NCBI RefSeq assembly: GCF_947488945.1
Contig: NZ_CANLBS010000010.1
Coordinates: 221,405 to 285,404, forward strand
Source of the DNA: an uncultured Streptomyces sp.
GTDB taxonomy: Bacteria; Actinomycetota; Actinomycetes; Streptomycetales; Streptomycetaceae
Direction: 5' to 3'
Length of the DNA stretch: 64,000 bases
Both the position numbers and the translations under genes were made by a program. A model generated the notes under the pieces. That model made no database searches. It was not told where the DNA came from and saw only the letters and a list, made by a program, of their open reading frames with translations. Shown piece after piece: positions 17,608 to 25,166 of this stretch (positions are counted from its first letter, which is position 1; each line of letters starts with the position of its first letter).

Positions 17608-18450
17608 TCAGGCCACGCGTTCGCGGACGCGGGCGACCTTGGCCTTCTTCTCGCTCTTCCAGAAGCCGGAGAACGTGATGCGGTCCTTGGGGAGCCCCGC
17701 GCGGACCAGGTGGCGACGCCCCTCGGTGGCGAGCGTCGACTCGCCGACGACGAAGGCGTATCCCGCGGCGTCGAACGACTCGTGGCGGCGCAGTTCCTCC
17801 AGTGCCGCCTCACCGGGCACCGCGGACGCGTCGTCACGGACGACCCACGTCACCGCGACGCCGGCCGGCGCGTCGAGCGTGCGGCAGTCGCCCGCGAGCG
17901 GGACCTCCTGGATGACCCGGCCCACGGCGTCGCGCGGGAGGGAGCGCAGGATTCCGACGGTGGAGGGCAGGCCGCTCTCGTCGGCGACCACCAGCACCTC
18001 GGTGGCGTCGTCCGGGCGGTCGAAGATGAGGCCCTGGTCCAGCAGGGCGACGGGGTCGCCGGGCCGGGCCGCGCAGGCCCAGATCGCCGCGGCGCCCTCG
18101 GGCTCGCCCGCCGGGCCGCAGTGCACGACGAACTCGACGTCCAACTCGGCCACGTCCGGACGGAAGCCGGCGACGGTGTAGTTGGCACAGTGCGGCCGCA
18201 CTGCTTCGGGGAGGGCGTAGTACGGGTCCCACCACCGCGCGCCGGTCAGCTCCGGGAGGACGAACTCGTCCTGGTGCGGCAGGCACACGAAGAGGCGGAA
18301 CCAGTGGTCGTAACCCATCCACGGGAAGTCGCCGAGGGTGTCGCCGGTGACCGTCACCCGTTGCATGGAGGGGGAGACTCGCAGGCTGCGGACCACATGG
18401 CCGCGGAACAGACCGGGTTGCTCAGGCATGAGCCTGGGGGTTTTCGCCAC
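17608..18450 (-). CDS. Siderophore-interacting protein (FAD-linked ferric-siderophore reductase family)
   Basis: A 280-residue cytoplasmic flavoprotein of the ViuB/YqjH type, which reduces ferric siderophores to release iron. The FAD domain begins with VVRSLRVSPSMQRVTVTGDTL and the C-terminal NAD(P)H-like domain includes VLVVADESGLPSTVGILRSLP and AFVVGESTLATEGRRHLV. The canonical RxYTxR FAD motif is altered: residues 89-94 read ANYTVA, losing both arginines. The GTG start lies only five bases from an iron box, so the transcript may be leaderless; the in-frame ATG at 18429 is the alternative. Probably serves the siderophore system at 40-59 kb. Confidence 0.88.
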   Translation of the reverse strand: MAKTPRLMPEQPGLFRGHVVRSLRVSPSMQRVTVTGDTLGDFPWMGYDHWFRLFVCLPHQDEFVLPELTGARWWDPYYALPEAVRPHCANYTVAGFRPDVAELDVEFVVHCGPAGEPEGAAAIWACAARPGDPVALLDQGLIFDRPDDATEVLVVADESGLPSTVGILRSLPRDAVGRVIQEVPLAGDCRTLDAPAGVAVTWVVRDDASAVPGEAALEELRRHESFDAAGYAFVVGESTLATEGRRHLVRAGLPKDRITFSGFWKSEKKAKVARVRERVA

Positions 18451-18454
18451 GAAG

Positions 18455-18473
18455 CAAGGTTAGCCTAAGTTAA
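18455..18473 (-). promoter_or_regulatory. Iron box (DmdR/IdeR operator) of the siderophore-interacting protein gene
   Basis: On the minus strand TTAACTTAGGCTAACCTTG matches 15 of 19 positions of the inverted repeat TTAGGTTAGGCTAACCTAA bound by iron-loaded DmdR1/IdeR. It ends five bases before the GTG start, placing it over the core promoter. Confidence 0.82.
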
Positions 18474-18761
18474 CCCCCTGCCCCAAGGGGGGTGCCGCCC
18501 CGAATCGCCCGCCCCGCCGGCACGGCGGCGGCCGACCCGCCCGCGCCGGGTGACGCGCCGCCGGGTCCGGTCCGCTCCGGGCCGGGCCCGGCGGCCGTTG
18601 GACGCACGGCGAGCCCGGACCTGCGGTCGTGGACACACGGAGGGCCGCCGGGCGACGCCGGGAGTTCACCCGGCCGCCGCCTCCCGCTCGCCCCCGGCTG
18701 CGACCATCCGCTCCGTCACTCGGCGCGCACCCGGCGCGCACTGTCGTGCAACGGAGGACCG
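18474..18761. other. Intergenic region upstream of the phytase-like gene
   Basis: About 290 bp of GC-rich sequence between the iron box and the next plus-strand start. It contains GC-rich short inverted repeats around 18575-18600 but no promoter or operator I can support. The iron box may or may not also affect the rightward gene. Confidence 0.3.
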
Positions 18762-21077
18762 ATGCCCCCCAAGAGAACGTACGCCGCCCTCGGCGCCCTG
18801 GTCGTCGCCGGCGGCCTGCTGGCCGGTTCGGGAGCGGCGAGCGCGCATCAGCGGCCGCAGCCTCAGCCGCAGGGGCCCTCGGCGTTCCAGCGCACCGCCA
18901 CCTACCCGGTGTTCCAGAACCGGCCGGCCGGTGAGGACCCGGCGACCGCGACCGTCGCCGAGATCTCCGCGACCAGCGAGGACGGCCGGACCCTGGTCTA
19001 CACGGACGCCGTGGCCCGCCGCATCGGATTCCTCGACATCAGCGACCCGGCCGCGCCGCGCGGACTGGGCACCCTCTCCCTGGCCGGGCTCGGCGACGCC
19101 GAGGACGAGCCGACCTCGGTCGCGGTGGTCGGCGAGCACGTCCTGGTCGTGGTCAACACCAGCGCCGGTTACGCCGAACCGTCCGGGCGCCTCGACGTCA
19201 TCTCGCTGCGCGACCGCCGCCGGGTGGCCACCTTCGACCTGGGCGGGCAGCCGGACTCGATCGCGATCACCAAGGACGAGCGGTACGCGGCCGTCGCCGT
19301 CGAGAACGAGCGCGACGAGGAGGCGACCCCTCCGGGAGGCGAAGAGGGCGACCTCCCGCAGGCGCCCGCCGGATTCGTGCAGATCGTGGACCTGAAGGGC
19401 ACCTCGCCCCAGCAGTGGCGCACCCGCGCCGTGCCGTTCACCCGGCCCGACGGCACCGCGCTGCCCGCGCTGAGCGCCGCCGGCATCGCCGCGCCGACCG
19501 ATCCGGAGCCGGAGTACGTCACCGTCAACGGCAAGGGTCAGCTCGCCGTCACGCTGCAGGAGAACAACGGCGTCGTGCTGGTCGACCTGCCGACCGGCCG
19601 GATCACCAAGGCCTTCAGCGCCGGGACGGCCACCGTGCGCGGCATCGACACCGTCAAGGACGGGGTGATCGACCAGACCGGCTCGATCACCGGTGTGGCG
19701 CGCGAGCCCGACGCGGTGAGCTGGATCGACGACCGCTACCTGGCCACGGCCAACGAGGGCGACTGGAAGGGCGGCACCCGGGGCTGGTCCGTCTTCGACA
19801 GCCGCACCGGCAAGGTCGTGTGGGACGCGGGCAACTCCTTCGAGCGCCTGGCGGTCCGTCACGGCCTGCACAACGAGGACCGCTCGGCGAAGAAGGGCAC
19901 CGAGCCCGAGGGCGTGACGGTCGCCACCTTCGACGGCGTGCGCTACGCCTTCGTCGGCTCCGAGCGCAGCAACTTCGTCGCCGTGTACGACCTGAGCCGG
20001 CCGACGGCCCCGGTCTTCCGCCAGCTGCTCGCCACCACCAACGGTCCCGAAGGGCTGCTGCCGATCCCGTCCCGCGGCCTGCTCGCGGTCTCCAGCGAGG
20101 AGGACGACGCCTCGGCCGGTGTCCGGGCCTCCGTCAGCCTCTTCCGGCTGGGCAGGGGCGCCTCCGCCTTCCCCGGCATCGTGTCGGCCGACGACCCGGC
20201 CGGCGCGCCGATCGGCTGGGGCGCGCTCGGCGCGCTGTCCGCCGTCCCCGGCCGTCCGCACGAGTTGTACACCGTCACCGACGCCGCGTACGACGTGACC
20301 CGGATCCTGACCGTCGACACGGCCCGCAGGCCGGCGGTCATCACCCGCTCGCTGACCGTCAAGGACGCGGCGGGCGAGCCGGTCGGCTACGACGCCGAAG
20401 GCATCCACGCCCGCCCCCGGGGCGGTTTCTGGCTCGCCGTCGAGGGCGCGACCGGTGCCGGGAACCAGTTGGTGCGGCTCGACCGGGACGGCGTCACCCA
20501 GCAGGTCGTCACGCTCCCGGCGGACGTCGCCGCCGGGCTGGGCAAGCAGGGCTTCGAAGGGGTCACCGCCACCGCCGACCGCGAGGGCCACGAGATCCTC
20601 TGGGCAACCCTGCAGCGGGAGGTCGCGGGCGACCCGGCCGGTGTGGTGCGCCTGGGCCGGTACGACGTGCGGGCCGGTACCTGGAGCTGGTACGGCTACC
20701 GGATCGGCGCCACCGGCACCCCTGGCGACTGGATCGGCCTCTCCGAGATCACCGCGGTCGGCGGTCGGCTCGCACTGGTCGAACGCGACAAGTTGAACGG
20801 TCCCGCCGCCGCGGTCAAGCGGATCTACACGGTCGGTCTGCCGCAGTCCGCCGCCCCGGCCGGGAAGTTGCCGGTGCTGCCCAAGACACTGGCCGAGGAC
20901 GTGCTGCCCGAACTGCGCGCCACCGGCGGCTGGACCCAGGAGAAGCTGGAGGGGCTGGCGGTCGGCGGGGACGGCCGGGTCTACGCCGTCACGGACAACG
21001 ACGGCGTGGAGGACGCCACGGGCGAGACGGTGTTCCTGCGTCTGGGGTCGAGCCGGAAGGTGTTCGGCCGGGACTGA
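18762..21077 (+). CDS. Secreted phytase-like esterase (esterase-like activity of phytase family)
   Basis: A 771-residue exported protein. The signal peptide is KRTYAALGALVVAGGLLAGSG followed by ASAHQ, cleaved near residue 29. The N-terminal half is a beta-propeller-like series (GRLDVISLRDRR; GFVQIVDLKG; PEGVTVATFDGVRYAFVGSE), as in choice-of-anchor proteins. The C-terminal part (YDAEGIHARPRGGFWLAVEG; QGFEGVTATADREGHEILWA; EKLEGLAVGGDGRVYAVTDNDG) fits the phytase-esterase-like domain. GGAGG is five bases before the ATG. The substrate is unknown; phosphate-ester or phosphodiester scavenging is the family-based guess. Confidence 0.85.
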   Translation: MPPKRTYAALGALVVAGGLLAGSGAASAHQRPQPQPQGPSAFQRTATYPVFQNRPAGEDPATATVAEISATSEDGRTLVYTDAVARRIGFLDISDPAAPRGLGTLSLAGLGDAEDEPTSVAVVGEHVLVVVNTSAGYAEPSGRLDVISLRDRRRVATFDLGGQPDSIAITKDERYAAVAVENERDEEATPPGGEEGDLPQAPAGFVQIVDLKGTSPQQWRTRAVPFTRPDGTALPALSAAGIAAPTDPEPEYVTVNGKGQLAVTLQENNGVVLVDLPTGRITKAFSAGTATVRGIDTVKDGVIDQTGSITGVAREPDAVSWIDDRYLATANEGDWKGGTRGWSVFDSRTGKVVWDAGNSFERLAVRHGLHNEDRSAKKGTEPEGVTVATFDGVRYAFVGSERSNFVAVYDLSRPTAPVFRQLLATTNGPEGLLPIPSRGLLAVSSEEDDASAGVRASVSLFRLGRGASAFPGIVSADDPAGAPIGWGALGALSAVPGRPHELYTVTDAAYDVTRILTVDTARRPAVITRSLTVKDAAGEPVGYDAEGIHARPRGGFWLAVEGATGAGNQLVRLDRDGVTQQVVTLPADVAAGLGKQGFEGVTATADREGHEILWATLQREVAGDPAGVVRLGRYDVRAGTWSWYGYRIGATGTPGDWIGLSEITAVGGRLALVERDKLNGPAAAVKRIYTVGLPQSAAPAGKLPVLPKTLAEDVLPELRATGGWTQEKLEGLAVGGDGRVYAVTDNDGVEDATGETVFLRLGSSRKVFGRD

Positions 21078-21156
21078 CCCGGCGACCGGTCCGGCCGGTC
21101 GCGGGGCACGCGCCCCACGACCGGCTTTGGACCGCTTGATCATTCCCCCGCCCTCG

Positions 21157-21188
21157 CCGGTGGACGCCTCCCCCGAGGCGTCCACCGG
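21157..21188. terminator. Bidirectional terminator hairpin
   Basis: Perfect 14-base arms at 21157-21170 and 21175-21188 with a CCCC loop, between the convergent phytase-like gene (ends 21077) and sapA (ends 21211). Confidence 0.75.
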
Positions 21189-21210
21189 GTGGCCGGGCCT
21201 GCCGGGTGCG

Positions 21211-21660
21211 TCAGCGGACGGTGGTGACCCGGCTCTCCTTCCGGGACGCGCAGTTGGAGTTGTCCACGGAGACGTAGACGTTGGCGATGGCGCCGCCCCA
21301 GCTCACGCAGTACCCCTTGCCGTAGACCCGGGCCGGGCCGGCGTAGGAGGTGAAGTTGCCGTCGTCGCCGGCGTACTCGTCCGTCGCGGGGACGTAGACG
21401 TACGTGGACATGGCCTTGGCGGTGCCCGGGGTGGAGCGGATGGTCGCGACGCAGTTCTTGCCGTTCGTGGAGTTGTACGTCAGGTAGACGGTGCCCAGCG
21501 AGCCGATCGGCGCGGAGTTGACGGTCTTGTAGGCGCTGCCGCAGACCCCCTGCGGAGTGACGTTCGGCGCCGCCTGGGCGGTGGCGCCGGACAGGACGGT
21601 GGCACCCGCCACGAGTGCGGTCACCGCGCCGACGGCCGCGACATTACGCATGTATCCCAT
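21211..21660 (-). CDS. sapA: Spore-associated protein A homologue
   Basis: A 149-residue secreted protein. The signal peptide (NVAAVGAVTALVAGATVLSG) ends at AQAAPN, leaving a mature domain of about 115 residues with four cysteines (GVCGSAY, KNCVATI, GYCVSWG, SNCASRK), probably two disulphides. SapA was described as a small protein recovered from the surface of Streptomyces coelicolor spores; its biochemical role is unknown. GGGGGAA precedes ATG 21660. Upstream ATGs at 21672 and 21687 are less likely. Confidence 0.85.
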   Translation of the reverse strand: MGYMRNVAAVGAVTALVAGATVLSGATAQAAPNVTPQGVCGSAYKTVNSAPIGSLGTVYLTYNSTNGKNCVATIRSTPGTAKAMSTYVYVPATDEYAGDDGNFTSYAGPARVYGKGYCVSWGGAIANVYVSVDNSNCASRKESRVTTVR

Positions 21661-21803
21661 GATTTCCCCCATGTGACTGTGCGAGCGTTTTGCTCGCACT
21701 TGATAGACCCTCGTGCGGCACGGATGGTTGCATCCGATTCACGCGAAGTGCCGGAAACTTCATGGGGGCCGACGGAATGCGCGCGTCCGCACCTCACGGC
21801 GCG

Positions 21804-22619
21804 TCAGCCGTGGGAGCCCTCCCGACCGAGGGTCTCCACGGGCCCGGCGCCGGGGCGGGTCCACTGCGGCACGGGGCGGCTCGTCGGCCCCCAGGTGGCG
21901 ACGCCGTCGGCGTCCGAGCGCCAGTACCAGCACGCGTCCCGGTCGGTGGGCGGGCGGCGTCGGCCGCCGTCGTCCACTTCCGACGGGCCCTCGGGGCGGT
22001 CCTCCCACGCCTCACCGCGGCCGTAGGGCGTCATGTCGAGCAGGCCGAAGGTCCCGTTGGCCGGTTCGTTGCCGCGGCCCGTCGTGGAGTAGGTGAGGAA
22101 CGCCCGGTCGCCGTCGCGCAGGAAGCAGACGAGATGGCCCATGTCGCCGCCGACCGGCGCCGGTAGCCCCCGTACCGAGTACCAGGGCTGGGTGTAACCC
22201 ATGAAGGCGACGAACGGGGCCACCTCGTCCCACGCGCCGGTGGTCACGACGGCGAAGGAGACGCCACGGGCGTTGAGGTACTCGGTGTCCTTCAGGTGCC
22301 AGGCCGCGTTGGTGCATCCTTCGCACTGCCCCTGATGCGGCGCCCCGTCCCACCACATGTGCTGGTAGATCACCAGTTCGTCGCGCCCCTGGAAGAGTTC
22401 GAGGAAGGGGATGGGGCCGTCGGCCCCCACGACCTCGGCGGTGGCGTCGATCTCGACCCTCGGCAGCCGCCGCCGGGCCGCGGCGATCGCGTCGCCCTCG
22501 CGGGTGTGGGCCTTCTCGCGGACCAGCAGTCCCTCGCGTGCCGCCTCCCAGGCGGCCAGGCCGACGACCGGCGGCCCTCCGGGAGGTGCGCTGCTCGCGT
22601 GGCCGGGTGTGGTGCTCAT
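21804..22619 (-). CDS. DUF899 family thioredoxin-like protein
   Basis: A 271-residue protein of the DUF899 group, which has a thioredoxin-like fold. Characteristic phrases are LVIYQHMWW, QCEGCTNAAWHL with two cysteines three residues apart, and GHLVCFLRDGDRAFLTYSTTGRGNE followed by LLDMTPYGRGE. The family is sometimes annotated as dithiol-disulphide isomerase-like, but no enzyme activity is established. GGAGGA lies five bases before ATG 22619. Divergent from the rho paralogue. Confidence 0.88.
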   Translation of the reverse strand: MSTTPGHASSAPPGGPPVVGLAAWEAAREGLLVREKAHTREGDAIAAARRRLPRVEIDATAEVVGADGPIPFLELFQGRDELVIYQHMWWDGAPHQGQCEGCTNAAWHLKDTEYLNARGVSFAVVTTGAWDEVAPFVAFMGYTQPWYSVRGLPAPVGGDMGHLVCFLRDGDRAFLTYSTTGRGNEPANGTFGLLDMTPYGRGEAWEDRPEGPSEVDDGGRRRPPTDRDACWYWRSDADGVATWGPTSRPVPQWTRPGAGPVETLGREGSHG

Positions 22620-23103
22620 GGCGTCCTCCGGTGTGGTTCGTGGTCGTGCGTTCCGAGGCTGCATGGTCCGTGCCGGGCGGCTCGCGGCCGTGCGGGTCGC
22701 CCGGCACGGGTCGTGCCGGACACGTCGGTGTACGGCGTCCCGCGCCTCTCACCGGTGCTGACTCCCGGACGGGCCGGAACTCATCGGCGCGTGCGATCTC
22801 CCGGACGGCCCCCGAACCACCCCTTTCCCCCTTCCCGCGGCGGACACCCTGTGCTACGGTGCGACCAGCACGTCGTGCACGCCCCGTTCGCCGGGCGCCG
22901 GTGCTTCTTCCCTCCCGCTGCATCCCCCACGGCTCAGACGCCTGGTGGGCCTCCAGCGTTCTTCTTCCCTCCTGGTACCCCGGCGCGTCCCGTGCCCCGG
23001 TACCCCGGTCCGGTGCGGGCTCCACGCCCGCGGTGACGGGCGTGACGACGCCGCCCCTCCCTTCGCCGGGCCTCTCCCAGGCTTGTCCGCGAAAGGACCT
23101 CCC
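22620..23103. promoter_or_regulatory. Divergent intergenic region; C-rich candidate Rho-utilisation leader before the rho paralogue
   Basis: The 484-bp gap separates the DUF899 gene and a rho paralogue. In 22861-23100 (the presumed 5' untranslated region of the rho gene) I count 107 C against 71 G, with pyrimidine-C runs such as GCTTCTTCCCTCCCGCTG (22903-22920) and TTCTTCTTCCCTCC (22959-22972). Rho binds C-rich, G-poor RNA, and E. coli rho is autoregulated in its leader, so an autogenous rut site is a reasonable inference. TGCTACGGT at 22852-22860 could be part of a promoter -10 region. Confidence 0.35.
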
Positions 23104-24327
23104 ATGACCAGCACACTCGTACACCCCACGACGTCCCGGACCGCCGCGTCCCGGACCACGACACCCCGTGGCACCGCGTCCCGTACCGCCGCGTCCCGCA
23201 CCGCCGCGTCCCGCACCGACCGGGCGCCGGCCGTTCCGGCGGCCGGGCTGCTCGACCTCGTCGCCGGCGGCCACGGCCTGCTGCGCGACCCCGACGGCCG
23301 GGCCCGCCCCGAGGACGTGCGGGTCTCCCCCGCCCTCGTACGCCGTCACGGCCTGCGCAAGGGCGACGCCGTGGCGGGTACGGCGCACGGGCCGCGCGAT
23401 CTGGCGACCGTGGAGCGGATCAACGGCCGCGAGGCGGGCGCCCTCGACGGACGGCGGCACTTCCGCGACCTCACCCCGCTGCACCCCCGTGAGCGGCTGC
23501 GCCTGGAGACCCCCTCGGGCGGACCCGCGATGCGGGTGGTGGACCTGATCGCCCCGGTCGGCAAGGGCCAGCGCGGCCTGATCGTCGCACCGCCCCGGAC
23601 CGGCAAGACGGTGCTGCTCCAGCAACTGGCCGCCGCGGTCACCGCCAACCACCCCGAGGCGCACCTGATGGTGGTGCTCGTCGACGAGCGCCCCGAGGAG
23701 GTGACCGACATGCGCCGTTCGGTGCGCGGCGAGGTGTACTCCTCGACGTTCGACCGTCCCGCCAAGGAGCACATCGCGCTGGCCGACCTGGCGGTGGAGC
23801 GCGCGAAACGGCTGGTGGAGCAGGGCGAGGACGTGGTGATCCTGCTCGACTCGCTGACCCGGCTGTGCCGGGCGCACAACACCGCCGCGGGCGCCGGCGG
23901 CCGCACGCTCAGCGGCGGCGTGGACGCCGGGGCGCTGGCCGGGCCGAAGAAGCTGTTCGGCGCGGCCCGGCTGGCCGAGGAAGGCGGGTCGCTGACCATC
24001 CTGGCCACGGCCCTGGTGGACACCGGCTCGCGGGCCGACGACTTCTTCTTCGAGGAGCTCAAGGGCACCGGAAACATGGAGCTGCGGCTGGACCGCACGC
24101 TCGCCGAGCAGCGGGTCTTCCCCGCGATCGGCATCGCCCCGTCCGGCACCCGACGCGACGAACTCCTGGTGCCCGCAGACGAGTTGGCGGCGGTCAAGGG
24201 GCTGCGGCGGGCACTGCACGGCCGGGACGGTCAGGGCGCGCTCCAGGCCCTGCTCGACAGGATCCGTACGACCCCGGACAACGCCGCCTTCGTCCGCCTG
24301 CTGCGGTCCACGGCCCCGAAGGCCTGA
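23104..24327 (+). CDS. Short paralogue of transcription termination factor Rho
   Basis: A 407-residue Rho ATPase, much shorter than the large main Rho usual in Streptomyces. The first 40 residues are a basic SRTAASRT-type repeat, in place of the usual N-terminal helical domain. The RNA-binding fold and ATPase core follow: Walker A APPRTGKT (162-169; E. coli has APPKAGKT), DERPEE (194-199), Walker B VILLDSLTRL (245-254), KGTGNMELRLDR, and the SGTRRDELL segment with the arginine finger. All core catalytic elements are present, so it should be an active helicase. AAAGGA precedes the ATG. Confidence 0.9.
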   Translation: MTSTLVHPTTSRTAASRTTTPRGTASRTAASRTAASRTDRAPAVPAAGLLDLVAGGHGLLRDPDGRARPEDVRVSPALVRRHGLRKGDAVAGTAHGPRDLATVERINGREAGALDGRRHFRDLTPLHPRERLRLETPSGGPAMRVVDLIAPVGKGQRGLIVAPPRTGKTVLLQQLAAAVTANHPEAHLMVVLVDERPEEVTDMRRSVRGEVYSSTFDRPAKEHIALADLAVERAKRLVEQGEDVVILLDSLTRLCRAHNTAAGAGGRTLSGGVDAGALAGPKKLFGAARLAEEGGSLTILATALVDTGSRADDFFFEELKGTGNMELRLDRTLAEQRVFPAIGIAPSGTRRDELLVPADELAAVKGLRRALHGRDGQGALQALLDRIRTTPDNAAFVRLLRSTAPKA

Positions 24328-24940
24328 CGCGCCCCGCGGCGGCGCTGCGGGAGGCACGCGGGACCGGACCGCACGAGACCCTGCGGGCCGTCCGGTGGTA
24401 TCGACCGACCGTGAGCGGGGTCCGCAGGCCGAGCCATTGATCGGCGTCCCAGGCACGGAACCGTCCCGCTTCGGTGAACCCCAGCTTTGCCGCGAGGCCC
24501 GTCGAACGGATGTTGGCGGTCTGAGTCACGAGCACCACCGGCTCGCCCGGAAGGACGGCTTCGAGCCGGCTCAGTGCCGCCGCGCACGCCTCGGCGGCAT
24601 ACCCGAAGCCCCACGCCCGCCGTAGGAACAGGTAGCCGACGAGGTCCACCTTCCCCACGGCAGCGGCGCAGACGGGTTCCGTCGGTCTCCTGAGCAGGAC
24701 CTGGCCGATCATCGCCCCGTCGAGCTCCACGACGAAGTTCCCGGGCTGTCGCCCGGGGGTCTCGGGCATCCCGCGCTCCGGCTCGTCACGCGGGCGGGGG
24801 CCGCCGAGGTAGGTGTGCACCTCCCCCGAGGAATACAGTGCGATGAACGTCGCACGGTCCCGGGCTTCGGGCTCACGCAACACGGGCCTCGCGGTCCGGA
24901 TCGGTGCGGGCGGCCACGCGACGGGTCCGAGATCCTCCAT
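24194..24940 (-). CDS. GNAT-family N-acetyltransferase with C-terminal extension overlapping the rho 3' end
   Basis: A 248-residue frame. Residues 1 to about 175 are a RimJ/RimL-type GNAT domain: ARPVLREPEARDRATFIALY, GYLFLRRAWGFGYAAEACAAAL (acetyl-CoA loop variant), and TQTANIRSTGLAAKLGFTEAGRF. The last 70 or so residues are Arg/Pro/Gly-rich, have no domain character and run antisense to the last 134 bp of the convergent rho paralogue. They probably reflect loss of the original stop codon. ATG 24940 is a weak start with no clear Shine-Dalgarno sequence. Confidence 0.75.
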   Translation of the reverse strand: MEDLGPVAWPPAPIRTARPVLREPEARDRATFIALYSSGEVHTYLGGPRPRDEPERGMPETPGRQPGNFVVELDGAMIGQVLLRRPTEPVCAAAVGKVDLVGYLFLRRAWGFGYAAEACAAALSRLEAVLPGEPVVLVTQTANIRSTGLAAKLGFTEAGRFRAWDADQWLGLRTPLTVGRYHRTARRVSCGPVPRASRSAAAGRVRPSGPWTAAGGRRRRCPGSYGSCRAGPGARPDRPGRAVPAAAP

Positions 24941-24981
24941 GTGGGCCACACAACCAGCGGCCCCGACAGTGATCAAGACCC

Positions 24982-25038
24982 GCGGGCCCTCGAGGACATC
25001 TCGCCCCCGCCGCCCCCGAGATGTCTTCGAGGGCCCGC
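24982..25038. terminator. Long terminator hairpin after phosphoglucomutase
   Basis: Arms of 22 bases at 24982-25003 and 25017-25038 pair with a single mismatch around a 13-base C-rich loop. It lies about 130 bp past the pgm stop and about 40 bp before the acetyltransferase start, so it should insulate the latter from pgm read-through. Confidence 0.75.
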
Positions 25039-25166
25039 ACACGCCGGCCGCCCGCAGCGCGGTGATCCACGTCCAGGAGGCCGGCGCGACGGCCCCCGGC
25101 CGGCGAGACCGTCAGGGAGTGCCGTCCCCCCGGAACGCCTCGGGCCGCCGCCGCCGCGCCGGTCGC

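Noticed and set aside
23110..23225. SRTAASRT-coding repeats as a CRISPR or mobile element
   Set aside because: They are short, in frame, directly adjacent and without spacers; they encode the low-complexity N-terminus of the Rho paralogue.
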